From contig JAJEKV010000788.1 in the NCBI GenBank assembly GCA_021234155.1, positions 1 through 64,000 on the forward strand: a stretch of 64,000 nt of DNA, given 5' to 3'. The position numbers were made by a program, and so were the translations under genes. This DNA is from Isoetes taiwanensis. Taxonomy: Eukaryota > Streptophyta > Lycopodiopsida > Isoetales > Isoetaceae. Positions 9,749 to 22,394 of this stretch are shown piece by piece (positions within the stretch are counted from its first letter, which is position 1; each line of letters begins with the position of its first letter). The notes under the pieces were generated by a model. It ran no database searches, was not told the DNA's origin, and was given only the letters and a program-made list of their open reading frames with translations.

Positions 9749-11189
9749 CTTGCTTCAACACTAATTCCTATAACACCACTTAATTTATAACTCCTTATTC
9801 CTATGACAACACTTAATTTATTTTACTTAGTTTTCACCAGTTTTAAACACTTGCAACCACTTAAACAAAGGCAACCTCTTAAACAAAGGCCATGCTTTCA
9901 TATCTGTATTCAATTTATTTTATGTCCTCGTATTACATTTTCCTTCTATAATTTTGCATTTCTTTACTCCCATACCAACTACCTCTTTTATTGCTTTTAT
10001 CTGTTTGCCTGATTCGTATACCTTACTATTATTTACTTCCAAACACTTTTTACATCATACCAATTGTTCTTTAATTCATGTTGTCAACAATTTCTGAAAA
10101 CTGTACTAGTTCTGCAATTCACTACTGCGTATGCATTCCACTATTCCTAAGCATTTTCCTTGACCTTTTATATACACCAAGATGCAGACTTAAGTTGCTT
10201 ATTTCCTCATGTTCGATTTGTTTCTTATACTATAAGCATGCTAAACAGCGTATACCATTATCTATTACATGCATTCCTATTCTACAGTACCATATTCACA
10301 GTATTTATAAATTTCAAAAAATACTAAGTTTTCCATTAGTGCTTGTTGTCTTCAATTCTTATCTATCTTTTTGAACAGACTTACATGTTCAGAGCTTCAA
10401 TGTTGGCATCCATTGTCTCAAATATTCAGACTGATATATCATACTTAAGCACCCGAAAATTTGCAAATAGACTTGTTACCTTTGTTCCATGTAAAAAAGT
10501 ATGCAAAAGTCTAAGAAAAAGTTCTGTTTATGCTGTCCAGCAGCATATACATCCAGATCATTGTTTTCTCCTTGTGCACTAGCTTCCGTGTATCCAAAAC
10601 CAGAAAGAGTTGGAGAAGCAGAGCTGGTTACCTGTAACCAACCAGACCCATATTAGCAATAGACTTGGTAATAGGGAGAGGGTTAACAGGTAAGCTGAGC
10701 CCTGCTTGGCTTTTCGCCCTTCACCAAACATGTATTAGTATAGAATACTTACAAATCCATTATATCCATGAAATACTGCAGAATCAAATACTATTTAAGC
10801 ATTATGTTCTAATGTTTCTTTTCTTTACCTTGTTAGTTACTTTACATTCTGTCTATGCAACTTATCATTGACCATACTTATTCTATTTTTACCACATTCG
10901 TTTGCATGATTTCCTTCCACTCTCTTGTTAGCTGTAGCAGCCAGATTCAGCATTTATCTTTAGTTCCATGCCATCTTCCTACTCCAACAAGAGTCATTAC
11001 CTTGATCTTTCCTATTTGCTACTATCTAACTTCATCATTTACTGTTACTGTGTTTCCCTGTTATGTTCATAATAGCCACTCCTGCCTGCTCTAGTCACCT
11101 ATTCTCTGATGCACTTTTTAATACTCCATTTCCCCTTAAAAAAAAACTTTTAAACTTCTATGCCAACGAATTTTGGCTATTTACTCTTA

Positions 11190-11905
11190 TTATTTACTCT
11201 GAAACAAAACCTGGTTAAGCGCAATCTCCTCCTCAGAGTCGTCCTTAGCTCCTAGTTGCTGGAAGTTCTCCATAGATTCTGCAACCACGTTGACACTTGT
11301 TCCCTCATTTTGGCCACATTCCTGCTGGCTTTTGCTGATGTATTTGGTGATCCCTTCCACTTTCTTGATGGTATGAGGCTCCACCAGATTAAATTTCTCC
11401 ACCACCTGCTCCAGAAACCTCTTACTTGGCTGGGCCGGATTTTCCCCTTCCTTCTTGCACATAGCAACAAGATTCATCCCTGCTCCATTGATCAGATTTA
11501 TCATCTCTTGCCTGGTGTGCTTCATTTTGGCCTCTTCCAAGAACTTGGGCGCTCCTGCTCTTCTACTGGTGTGGCATTTCCTTTGTTGCTCACAAATGTG
11601 TTATTATACTGCCATTTTCGGCCCACCTTTTCTGTTTCCATCGGATGTGCTAGTATCCCTGTTCTATTTGCCTCTGTTTGGGCATCTACAATACTATCTG
11701 CCTTATCTGCTACCATTCTTGCCAAAACTGGCGGAATCCCCATCATGCTCCGAGCTCCATGCTGCCTTATCATTGCATATATTCCTTGCTTATTTCTCTT
11801 ACAGCTTGCCCTGTACCATCCAGATCCTTGAAGTCTGATTCGGCGGTCTTGTTCTCCGAACCCTAACTCAGATAAACTATTTTCCCCGTTAAGGTTAAAA
11901 TCCAT
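11190..11905 (-). CDS. ORF1 of the Penelope-like element, one frameshift
   Basis: Two overlapping minus-strand frames (11905-11522 and 11540-11190) read as one protein of about 240 residues with a single shift near 11555: after VEEQERP the second frame continues as KFLEEAKMKHTRQ. The first ATG (MDFNLNGENS) follows a TAG|ATG context. No known domain is recognised. The protein is charged, with a helical middle (MVADKADSIVDAQTEANR) and an acidic C-terminus. It may be the ORF1-type chaperone of the element or an unrelated accessory gene. The overlap could be a programmed frameshift, a mutation or a consensus error; no slippery heptamer is obvious. Confidence 0.5.
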
Positions 11906-12621
<716 letters not shown>

Positions 12622-12969
12622 GAGGCACCTCCTTCTTGTCAAACCATTCCAGTTCAGAACTAGTCTTGAGCCTTCAAGGCATCTCTCTCGTGTTCCTGCT
12701 TGTCTTCGAGCCATTCTATTCTTGTTTCTTCATCATAAGTCAGATTCTTTGTCGATCTTGGCATATTTATTCCATATTTCTTGCGTATTCTTCGTGTATA
12801 CTCCTTGTTTTTGAGTAGGTTTATGACCGTGGCCATGTTGTGGGCATTTAATATTTGCAGGTCTTTAGTTTGCTGGGTGATATTGCAACATGGATGTTAT
12901 ATTGTCTTTAGGGGCGAACACACTCCTGCTCTAAGCCTTCATCAAAAAAATAAATCTCGTCTACATGAC

Positions 12970-13340
12970 CAGAAAAGGGTGAAGAAAGAAGAAAAAGGAT
13001 TGGGAAAAATGGCATAGGAAAAGGGAAATGGAAAAGAAAAAAAAGAGGGAAAGAGAGCATCGGGAAAAGCATAAGAGGAAAAGGGTATAGAAAGGAGGAA
13101 AAGGGAAGGGAAAAATGAGAACATGAAAAGGGTGGAGAGATGGGAAAAAGGGCATGGAAAAAGATAGAGGAAAAAGAAAAAGGAAGGGGGGAGGGGGTAA
13201 ATGGAACTTGGGAAAGAGGGCACAAGAAAAGCAGAAAGAAGGAAAGGAAAGGGGTGGAAGAAAGAGCATGGGAAAAAGTGGACGAGCGAAAGGGTAAAGA
13301 AAGAGAAAAATAGAAGCAAACAAGGCAAGCGAGTGTTTTT
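12970..13340 (+). repeat. Homopurine tract of about 370 bp
   Basis: The plus strand is almost all A and G, with recurring GGGAAAA and GCATGGGAAAA-like units; only scattered T and C interrupt it. The minus-strand frames read Phe/Ser/Pro-rich text with no domain and are taken as composition artefacts. Such tracts can form triplex DNA. Confidence 0.8.
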
Positions 13341-13635
13341 TTCCTGGCTTTTCTCATTCAAAAGCAACTCCTGCATATACTCATCTATGTATTTCCTTTG
13401 CTTGTTGTCTAGATCCCGTTCAATCACCTCTCTTTGCTCACCCTCTCCTCCTCCTGTCGTAGGCATTCTTCTTTGAAACAACGACCAATAAACCATGAAT
13501 TTTTTCTTTTCTTACCCAAGCTTGCAAAAGTGAGAGGTTGTACATCGTTTGAAGCCACATCATTTGAAGGCGTAGAAGAAACACATTGGCACATTGTTTG
13601 AAGACATATGATTTGGAGGCTCCAAACAAACATCA

Positions 13636-13862
13636 TTGCCAATGGTTGCATCTGATGTACAACTAGGATGTACATCCTTAGGCACAATAGCAAAATCATT
13701 AATCCTCCTCTGCCTTGACATTCTTTTGTTACAGACAACTAGAAAGTCTGCTGGAAAAAAGATAGAGAAAGAGAGTAGGAAGAGGGTTGGGACAGTTTTT
13801 GAGGCAAGAACAATAAGACTAAAGAACTTCATATATCCTGCAGACCAATCCAGGGTTGCTGC
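13636..13862 (+). pseudogene. 5-prime half of an ORF split by the copia insertion
   Basis: The plus frame ending KNFIYPADQSRVAA runs into the copia LTR at 13863. The same frame resumes after the 3-prime LTR with IFGFPRPLNEDAGE and ends at a TGA at 19016-19018. Skipping the element and one target-site copy keeps the frame, so the element landed in a frame that was open. The segment RKSAGKKIEKESRKRVG is basic. I do not recognise the protein, and the 5-prime limit is uncertain. Confidence 0.4.
13858..13862. other. Target-site duplication GCTGC (left)
   Basis: GCTGC lies directly before the TG of the 5-prime LTR and is repeated exactly at 18926-18930 directly after the CA of the 3-prime LTR. Five-base duplications are standard for Ty1/copia integrases. 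Confidence 0.9.
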
Positions 13863-14310
13863 TGTTAAATGGTGTCATGTTATTTGGGAGACCTATGAGA
13901 AGCAGTGGCAGTAGGTCAAAGTCAAAGTCAAAGTCAAAGTGGCGGGCACCCCCTACCCGGGTGTTGCTGGGCTCGCTAGAAACACACAGACACCCCCTGC
14001 CCGCCACTTAGGGTTTGCGTTGACCAGTCAAAGTCAAAGTCAACTAGGGCCGAATTTTAAGGAAGGCAAGTCTATCTACTCCTGATTTTTAGGCAAGTTG
14101 AAGAACTTTCTATATGAAGGGGATGAACAATTTGACAAGTGGATGCACCCGGATTGGAAGGTAAATATGGAGATAAATCTTTGGAGTAAGGCATAGACAA
14201 AGGGGCTTGCGGCGGTCGAAATATGAAAGGGAGATTGTTTAAACTGATTGATCTTGTTGTCAGTGTATTGAGTATCAGTTTATTGAATACATTATTTTCA
14301 AATTCTAACA
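13863..14310 (+). repeat. Copia 5-prime LTR
   Basis: It is 448 bp, from TGTTAAATGG to TTCTAACA. It contains four GTCAAA units (13915-13938) and a perfect 11-bp inverted repeat, AGTGGCGGGCA (13938-13948) against TGCCCGCCACT (13998-14008). Confidence 0.95.
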
Positions 14311-14311
14311 G

Positions 14312-14323
14312 TGGTATCAGAGC
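14312..14323 (+). other. Primer-binding site (initiator Met tRNA)
   Basis: TGGTATCAGAGC, one base after the LTR end, is the usual plant retrotransposon site complementary to the 3-prime end of initiator methionine tRNA. Confidence 0.95.
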
Positions 14324-14326
14324 CAT

Positions 14327-17300
14327 GTCAAGCAGGTTTGGAGCAGGGTTGTTGAACTCTATTGCAAAGTGTATGAAGGGGGGACCAGGCTTTTGATTTG
14401 GAAGGAACAAATCAAAAATGTTCTTGAAAATGAAGGGCTCGGGAATTAGTTCAAGGAACTAGTTCAAGTGGGGATGCGATCTACGTGGGTCGCAAGAAGA
14501 AGTTCTACCTGGAAAGTCCGGTGAAACTTCAAGAGTCCGTGAAGTAGACTCAAGTAAAAGTGGTAAGGATGAAGGTGTTAAACTTCGTGAAGCATATGGT
14601 ATTTTGACCAGCAAAGTTGGGGCTTCAATTTTGCTGAAGATAAGGGGAAAGTCCCCTAGTGATATTTGGAAGTTCCTGCTCAAAAACTATGAGGAAAAAC
14701 GTCATCTCCTGATTGATGTTCTTGATAAAGCACTTAGGATGCTAAGGGTAAAAAGAAGGTGATGACTTACCAAAGTTTTTCTCTAAGTTTGATAACATCG
14801 TGGCGGGACTTAGAAGGTCTTTGGGGTGTTCTTGTGAGCAACAAAAAAAATTATTGCATGTGGCAAGAGCGGTTGAGGGGAACAAGCAGGTTGTCAACTC
14901 TTATTAGGAATGTGGCCAAAACGAGGAGAGGCGTGAGAAGAAATGATTCGAACGAGTTTGAACAAAATAAGGTATTGTATGATGATGACATTGAAGATAA
15001 TGTTGAAGTGTTGTATGCGAGGTAAGGGCAAAGCAAAGTTTTCGTGAAAAAGTGCTAAAGATAAGAGTGAAATAGGTCCTTGTTTTCCTTTGCAAAGCAA
15101 AAGGGCATTTAAAGATAAGTTGTCCTAAATTGAAAGAGGTTGAGTGCTTTAACTTGTGGAGGCGAGAGGTCACGCCAAACAAGTGCTCAAGCGACAAAAT
15201 GAATAGAGCGGAACCAAGTAGAGGAAGAAATTATTCTAGAGGTCGAGGAAGAAATCGATACACAAAGGTCTTTGTAAATTTGGTGCAAGATATTGAAGAA
15301 GAATCAAGTGAAGAGGATGAAGATGCTGAGGTAAGTAATTATGACATTTTGGTTGTTTCAAAAGAAAAATCTAATAATGATGATGAAATGTTAATATTAG
15401 ATAGTGGAGCAGAAAAATCCGTGACCGGTTCAACCAAATTATTCAAGGAGAAAAAAAAAGAAGGAAGGATTAAGCATATCAAGTTAGGAAATGGGAAGTT
15501 GCAAGATGTTCAATGCACGGGAATGTTAGAATTGTTTGACCTTCAAGGGAAAGCAGTAAACTTGAAGGATGTTTTGTGTGTACCTTCACTAGTCAGAAAT
15601 TTAATTTCTGTTGCACAGTTAGTAGACATGGATTACACTGTTGTTTTTGACAAGTATCAATGTAAAGTGCTTTTGAATAATGAGATCAAATTTCTTGGAA
15701 GAAGATTTGGTAATTTGTTTGCATTGGATAGTGGTTGTTTGCCCGGTGTTAATTCATTTATGATTCGGATATGGACACTTGGCATATGAGGTTATGTCAT
15801 GTTAATCATAGCACCATAGATACTATGATTAAACAAAAAATAATCAAAGCAAAAATGAAGTTGATGAGCCAAGAATGCGCCTAGGTTGCATGCTAGGAAA
15901 ACATGCAAGATTGCCTTTTAAAAGGGCAAAAAGAAAAACCAAAGGGGTGTTGGAGCTAGTGCATACTGGATCTCGCGTGGCCCTCTTAATGTTAGAGGAA
16001 TATCAGGAAAAAGGTATTTCATTACCTTTATTGATGACTTTAGTAGAAAGACAACATGCATGTGTCTTAGAACTAAAGATCAAGCCTTTGAGGCTTATAA
16101 ATTGTTTGCTGCAGAAGTGGAATTAGAAACAGGAAAAAAGGTGAAATGTATTCGATCTGACCGTGGTGGAGAGTTCATGTCATCTGAGTTTATCAAGTTT
16201 TGCAAGGTAAGGGGAATAAAGAGACGGTTTACATGTAGTTTTTCTCCACAAACTAATGGCATTGCTGAAAGGAAAAATAGGACAATTTTAAATGTTGTCG
16301 AGCTATGATAAAAACACGGGGCTACCCAATTATTTGTGGGAGGGCTGTCTTAACAAAGTGAAAGTTCAGAATATGTTACCAAATAGAGTCTGTCCGGTGG
16401 AATGATCCCGGATGAGCTATGGTCGGGGAGTTAAACCAAACTATGAGACACCGAGAGTTTTTGGTTGTCTAAGCTTTGTTCATGAAATACAGAAGCAACA
16501 AAGGTTAAAGTTAGATGATCGAGCAAGAATAGCCTTTCTTGTAGGATATGATCAAGAATCCAAGGCATACCGATTATTTGATCCACAAAGGAAAAAAGAT
16601 TTTGATCAGTAGAGATGTGACGTTTGGCGAATCTCAATCTTATAAAAACATAAAGTTTTTTCTCTGTTAATCCTAAAGAAAAGGAAGTTCGAGAAATTGA
16701 ATCTGAACTTTTTATTGATGATGATGATGAGCAGGATGCCAACAAACTCTCCTCTCAACAAGTTGGTGCTGAAGACGCTTGAGATAGTGTGGCGGATACT
16801 ATAGAAAAGGAGGTAACACGACCAAAAGGTCGGTAGAAGAACTGCAGCTCGGATCTTGCAACAAGAGGCTAATGTTGATCATGAAAGATTTGGAAGAGAT
16901 AACACAGGTAGAAGTAGGAGAATACAAAGTGAAGCAGCGGTGTAAACCTTATTGAAATCCTTGCCTTCTTTGAATCTTGAAGTACCAAAATCTTATAGAG
17001 AAGCTATAAGTGTGGTTGATGCAAAAAATGGAAAATTGCCATGAATGATGAAATTTGGATGCATTTAAGAGAACGAGGGGCGTGTGAGCTTGTAAACTTA
17101 CACGAAGGTAGACATGCAATGGGGTGTAAATGGATATTTAAAATCAAGCGAGGAGTACAACCTCACTCAATCAAGTATAAAGCTTCGATTAGTATACGAG
17201 GGATATACGAGAAGAAGGGAATTGACTATGAGGAAACTTTTTCCCCTATAGTAAAAATGACAAGTATCAGGATGTTGTTAGCAGTAGCAAATGCAAAGAG

Positions 17301-18459
17301 TATCAGGATGTTGTTGAGCAAGGGAAAGATCAAGTGTGGAAACTTAAAAAGGCTGTATATGGGCTGAGACAGTCACCAAGACAATGGTATATTTGCATGG
17401 ACTCATATTTAAGGGAACAAGGTTTTATAAAACTAAAGGATGATGGAAATATTTATTTATTTATTTAGGGATGGGAATGAAGTATGCTATATTGCATTAT
17501 ATGTGGATGACAATGTGATGGTTAGTAGCAATCTTGATGTGCTACAAAAATGCAAAGACATTCTCAAGAATCGATTTAAAATGACGGACTTTGGGCGAAC
17601 TTAAAAGTTTTTAGGAATTGAAGTCTTGAGAGATAGAGACAAAGCAGGTTCTTACTTTGACACAAGGTGAGAATATTGCAGGCATGCTCAAAAGATTCAA
17701 TATGGAAGATTGTAAGGTGGTAAAAACTCCCATGGTTCCAGGTAACAAACTAACCTTGAATTTGAATGATGACAGGTCAGAAATGGAAAACATTCCATAT
17801 CAAGAGTTAGTTGGCTGCTTACTATATTTATCTATTTTGCACAAGACCCGATATTTCATTTGCGGTCAATATTCTAAGTAGAATCTTGTCATAACTTTGG
17901 AAAGAACGGCTTTGTGGCGACTAAGAGGGTTCTAAGATATTTGAAAGGCTGTAGATTATGGGATACAATTTAATTACGATAACATGGAGTTGCTATCATT
18001 GTGATTCAGATTGGGGTGGAGACCACGATGAAAGAAAATCAACCCGGGAATTATTTGCATGCTAGGAGGAGGGCCCATCTCATGGAAATGGAAACAAAAG
18101 GCAATATAACTTGTCATCAGAAGGCGAGAATATCAAATTTACAACCCTTTTTGCTAAGGAAATAGTATGGAGTGAAAGGTTGCTACAAGAAATAGGTATA
18201 GAGCAAAAGAAAACCTTTGAAATTGCTTTCTCGACGGTCCTGGTTGCATAGGAATGACGAAAAATCCAATACAACATGAAAGGACCAAGCATATCGATTT
18301 TGGAGATGCATTTCATAAAGGGATTTAGTGAAGAAAAGAATCATTGAAGCGCAATATGTTCAAACCGAAATGCGATTGGCAGATATTTTGACAAAGGCTT
18401 TGACAGAGTTAAAATTTAGTAGACTGAGACATATGATCAGTTGCAAGGAAAAATAACAT
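14327..18459 (+). pseudogene. Copia gag-pol, frameshifted
   Basis: This was one polyprotein in Ty1/copia order, now broken into short frames. Gag (14327-15130) ends with a damaged CCHC knuckle (CKAKGHLKISCPK, near 15095). The protease motif LILDSGA is at 15391-15411. The integrase pre-domain HxxxH text (WHMRLCHVNH) is near 15777, and the catalytic core reads FIDDFSRK, then RSDRGGEF with the second Asp, then SPQTNGIAERKNR with the Glu (16027-16280). The RT opens at 17041 with CKWIFKIKRG and DYEETFSP, and its active site is YVDDNVMV at about 17500. RNase H is only traceable to about 18440. Stops and shifts occur at about 15790, 16300, 16610, 17365 and 17470. Confidence 0.9.
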
Positions 18460-18469
18460 GAAGGGAAAG
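18460..18469 (+). other. Copia polypurine tract
   Basis: GAAGGGAAAG lies directly before the 3-prime LTR and is the plus-strand primer site. Confidence 0.85.
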
Positions 18470-18925
18470 TGTTAAATGGTGTCATGTTATTTGGGAGACC
18501 TATGAGAAGCAGTGGCAGTAGGTCAAAGTCAAAGTCAAAGTCAAAGTCAAAGTGGCGGGCACCCCCTACCGGGTGTTCTTTGGGCTCGCTAGAAAACACG
18601 CAGAACACCCCCGCCCGCCACTTAGGGTTTGCGTTGACCGATCAAAGTCAAAGTCAACTAGGGCCGAATTTTAAGGAAGGCAAGTCTATCTACTCCTGAT
18701 TTTTAGGCAAGTTGAAGAACTTTCTATATGAAGGGGATGAACAATTTGACAAGTGGATGCACCCGGATTGGAAGGTAAATATGGAGATAAATACTGGAGT
18801 AAGGCATAGACAAGGGGGCTTGCAGGTCGAAATATGAAGCAGGAGATTGTTTAAGCGCCTGATTGATCTTGTTGTCAGTGTATTGAGTATCAGTTTATTG
18901 AATACATTATTTTCAAATTCTAACA
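18470..18925 (+). repeat. Copia 3-prime LTR
   Basis: It is 456 bp, matching the 5-prime LTR with five instead of four GTCAAA units. Its hairpin is more extensive than in the 5-prime copy: AGTGGCGGGC (18551-18560) with GCCCGCCACT (18613-18622), and inside it GGGTGTTC (18571-18578) with GAACACCC (18603-18610). Confidence 0.95.
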
Positions 18926-18930
18926 GCTGC
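18926..18930. other. Target-site duplication GCTGC (right)
   Basis: Exact match to 13858-13862. Confidence 0.9.
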
Positions 18931-19720
18931 TATCTTCGGTTTCCCAAGACCATTGAATGAAGACGCGGGAGAAAAGGATATTGCTATCAAGGAATACGTT
19001 AAAGAGAAGGCAATATGAGAGTAGAAAGTCACGTACAAGGGATGCAGCCAAGATGATGATACAATAAAAATGCAATATTGTAGCCAATTGCTGATTGATG
19101 ACAACTATATGTTCCTTAAGGTGAAGACATTGAACTTATACAAGATGTTGATTGAGGCCTTGAAGATGCACATTTGTGGAGGTGATAATTTGGAGCCTCA
19201 ATCCATTAATATAGATAGTTGCATACCTCTAAGGTGAGCGCAATTAGATCACTATAAAGAGATTGGATGTTGACTATAGATTCTGGCCTGGCTAGTTCCT
19301 TGTAGATGAGTACACAACGATGGCAGTAGCAAACAGTGGATCATCACATGATCACCTTAGGGCCATTGATAAGGCAAGGCACATCCAAGAAATGGCTGAC
19401 ATTGGTGTTGATTCTGCTGCTATTGCAAGAGCAAGAGGTATGAATGAAGCATTCTTTACAAGCCAGCATGGCTAAGGTATGTTGAGTGAGTTTGAAAATT
19501 CTTCATTTGGAATTTGAAGCTAATATTTGAGCTCTTGCATGCCACTAAACCAAACCCAAGACTTGAAGATGATACACTTGTTGATGTAGTTGCAAACATG
19601 ACTGAGAGGGTAAATGTTATACTACATCAAATTTGGACCGCTCTAGTTTTGTTCGAGATGTAATGAATGATTTTTATGGGGATGTTGATAATGACAAGGC
19701 AATTGAGAAGTAAGTGAAAA
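18931..19720 (+). pseudogene. 3-prime half of the interrupted ORF and nearby exon-like pieces
   Basis: Directly after the copia copy the frame reads IFGFPRPLNEDAGE to a stop at 19016-19018. Further on, a 51-codon frame opens at 19320 (MAVANSGSSHDHLRAIDKAR). Near 19555 another reads PRLEDDTLVDVVANMTERVN and, after a shift, VRDVMNDFYGDVDNDKAIEK before a GTAAGT-type donor (near 19711). These may be exons of one old host gene, but I do not recognise it. Confidence 0.3.
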
Positions 19721-22174
19721 TATTTTTCCAAACAGAGTTATAAACAATTTTATTGGTCGTATAACTTGTATACCTATATCAAAGGATCCAATTTTCTTGT
19801 AGGAAATTTGAAAGGTTGTTGTTTAGTGTTATTTGACTTTACCAGTCTTTCAAAGTTTTAAACAAAACAAATCTAGAAAATAACAATAGCAGTATTGATC
19901 AGCAGGATTATTTAATAGTATTGAGATAGACATTTGGAATAGAAATTAGCATTCAAAAGCATTTACAACGAATGATAAAGATAAGATAAATTGAATAATT
20001 GATTTTCCAAAGAGTTGTTTTTATTCAAGATGTCTAAGGGGGTTGTTAGGTTTTTCCATTCAGAATGCTTAAAAGGCTATTGCATCAAGAGCCAAGATAG
20101 CATAGGCAACAATAGCATAGGTAGTTAGATGTTATAGACAAATAGCAGGTGGGCTGGCTTAGGGAAAAAAGGCTTGATCATGGGACACTCATACTTCAAA
20201 CTTGATCTGGTCATTCTAGGACATATTTATCGAGCAATGAATGCCTAATCCATTTTTTGTTGGAACTAATCAATCAAATTGCTTCTATCAGCAGGAGTCA
20301 TCAAGCAGTTCTTTAAAGTGAAAAACTTATTGCTTCATTGTTAATAAAGGAGGCAGATTCCTTCCATTTCCTTTCTTATGGGGATGGGTATTTTAGAACC
20401 TTACTTAGATTGGCAGGTCCAAATCATAGGGAATTGGAAGAACAACAGACAGTTGGAGAGCTTGTAGGTTTGAAAAACTTAAAGCTGAGATTCAATTCAA
20501 GGGAGAAAGGAAATGGTGATCTACTTATTCCAAATGTGCGGATCTTTTACTCAACAATCATGTCCAATGACAGAAAAAGGGAACATGCATGGTCATGAAT
20601 ACATAATTGGAGATGAATTGCACAAGAGATTGAAGAGTTTTTGGCAAAAGCAGACTGAATTGATCAAAAATTTGGTGGGATCTGGCTAAGCTTGATTGTG
20701 GTTGTCTAGCAACAGAATAGGAAAGAAAGTGAGGGGACTCTTTAGACATGATGGCATTTGAGCGCAAGGAGTCGTGAAGCGAACAAGTTTCCTGCATGAT
20801 GCCAGAGTCACACGTGTGCCGCAAAGGGCGACCCCAGCCTGTGTAGGGTGGCCTGGAAGGCCACAATAGTAGGGGCCCAGTCCTATATGGACTGGTGAGG
20901 GGCCACATGATGGTGCACCCCCCCTCCCCCGGCACACACGAGCGCATCCAAAACACCCTTAGCTTAATAACTTTTTGTGTTCGAATTTTTGCACAATAGC
21001 TAGGATCAATGGATAGTGCGCATCTTTAGGAAGCCAAATAAACCTTTCTATTCCACTTTTGGCTTTCTATCGAAAAACTACAGACATTTTTCCCTTACAA
21101 GAGCATGATACATAAAGACCATACCCCAAATATACAAGTGGGAAGAGGGGGAAAGGGGGGAGGGGGGTGTGGAAGTGTTAATAAATTCACTTCCCCCTTT
21201 TTCTTCCCTTTTTTTTTCACAAATTTTAAACATGACAATGTAGGGTATCAATTATGTTGCAAGATGCAAGAACAATATTATTCAATGCAAGTTGTATATG
21301 GCAATGCCTTATTTTTTTAGTTGTCCAAGATGATGTGGTAAGATATAGCCCACCCTTGCATAGTATTTGAACTAATGGTATATATCAATACATAAAAATT
21401 GTTATGGGTTTTTGTCTTTACTGACAAGAAGAAACAGACATGTCTAGGACTTGAGTTCATGTGGCCTAGTGCACGTGAAGCCACGATTCCATAGACTGCT
21501 TGTTTGATGGCCGACCAATTACGGGCCACAAGGTCAAGATATTAGTATTTGTGGGCTTTGAAGTTCTTTTTATTAGCACCTTTGCCTACCAGAGTGTTCA
21601 TTTTGCTTTAACCCATAACACTTATTGGACTTTGATGTGCAAGTTTAGCTAGTGGGTTCTTGCTTGAAACTTCTATTTTCAAGTGTTTTCAGTATCCCCA
21701 TATTTTCTTTATTTTCGTTGTGAAATGAAGAAATCAATTGTATTTCCTCTTGTTTATCATGATTTCATATTTAAGTTCAGTGTTCATTTATCCCTTCCTT
21801 CATCCAATATTGTTTCTAAGTATAGTCCCATTTTAAATTCAATTTCAGATATTGCTTCAACAATATCTTTTGCTGAAGATCAGGCAATTTAAATATTCAG
21901 AATTGGTTGCTATATTAGTAAGACTTGGCATGTGCTCCTCCTTCATGACTATAGAATTGATATGTACATTGTCCATTCCTTGTATATAATATCATTGTAA
22001 GTATCATTAAATACATTTATAAGCACATATGTGATTTTTTTTTTCTTTTATCCTTTCTACCCTACCATTGTTATTATGTGTTGCTTACCTCACTTGCATT
22101 TGGAGCACATTATAGTGAATAAATACCATATATCTTAATCACTAGTGAATCTAACGAACTCACAACGACATGGG
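19721..22174. other. Region without a recognisable gene
   Basis: An 86-codon plus frame (20338-20598) has no known motif. A G+C-rich island (about 20770-20950) contains two hairpins, GTGGCCT with AGGCCAC (20848-20864) and CAGTCC with GGACTG (20878-20894), and may be a small inserted element. I found no terminal repeats or tRNA-like boxes for it. Confidence 0.4.
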
Positions 22175-22394
22175 TCTTGGTTCGGGAAATTTTTTAAGCA
22201 TAAACGACACATTTCCTGTTGGATCTAGCCCAGCCTATCAGCTATATCCTTGCACTCCATTTCGACTAGAAGTAACTAGAACAATTGTTATTTCTAAACT
22301 GTAGGAAATTTTCCAGCTATTTCTAAACTGTAGTATGAATTTTCAAATTCACACGGTATGTCACATGGGTTCCGGGGAATTTCCCGAACCAAGA
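22175..22394. repeat. MITE-like inverted repeat
   Basis: TCTTGGTTCGGGAAATT (22175-22191) and AATTTCCCGAACCAAGA (22378-22394) form a perfect 17-bp inverted repeat around about 186 bp of non-coding DNA. The inner part also carries a diverged direct copy of the left end (ACATGGGTTCCGGGGAAT near 22363). Size and lack of coding fit a MITE or a foldback, but no clear target duplication was found. Confidence 0.5.

Larger units (their letters stand above)
9394..11189. other. Long spacer between ORF1 and ORF2
   Basis: The 1.8 kb contain no convincing ORF on the minus strand. They are pyrimidine-rich on the plus strand, i.e. purine-rich in the element's sense. The spacer holds a 20-bp repeat (9535-9587) and two adjacent hairpins (9696-9748). 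A GTAAAT donor-like site near the ORF1 end and a TAGCAG acceptor before ORF2 make an intron possible. Confidence 0.45.
13863..18925 (+). mobile_element. Ty1/copia LTR retrotransposon, full length but decayed
   Basis: Two LTRs with TG...CA ends, a Met-tRNA PBS, a polypurine tract and a perfect 5-bp target duplication define the element exactly. The internal order gag, protease, integrase, RT, RNase H identifies Ty1/copia. The LTRs differ by few substitutions and small indels (one GTCAAA unit, single bases), which points to fairly recent insertion, yet the coding region has several shifts and stops. Confidence 0.97.

Noticed and set aside
12908-13496. Several long minus-strand frames rich in Phe, Ser, Pro and Leu
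   Set aside because: They lie on the pyrimidine strand of the homopurine tract; stop codons are rare there by composition and no motif is present.
20770-20950. GC-rich island as a SINE or tRNA-derived element
   Set aside because: No A/B box pair, no tail and no target duplication found; only local hairpins.
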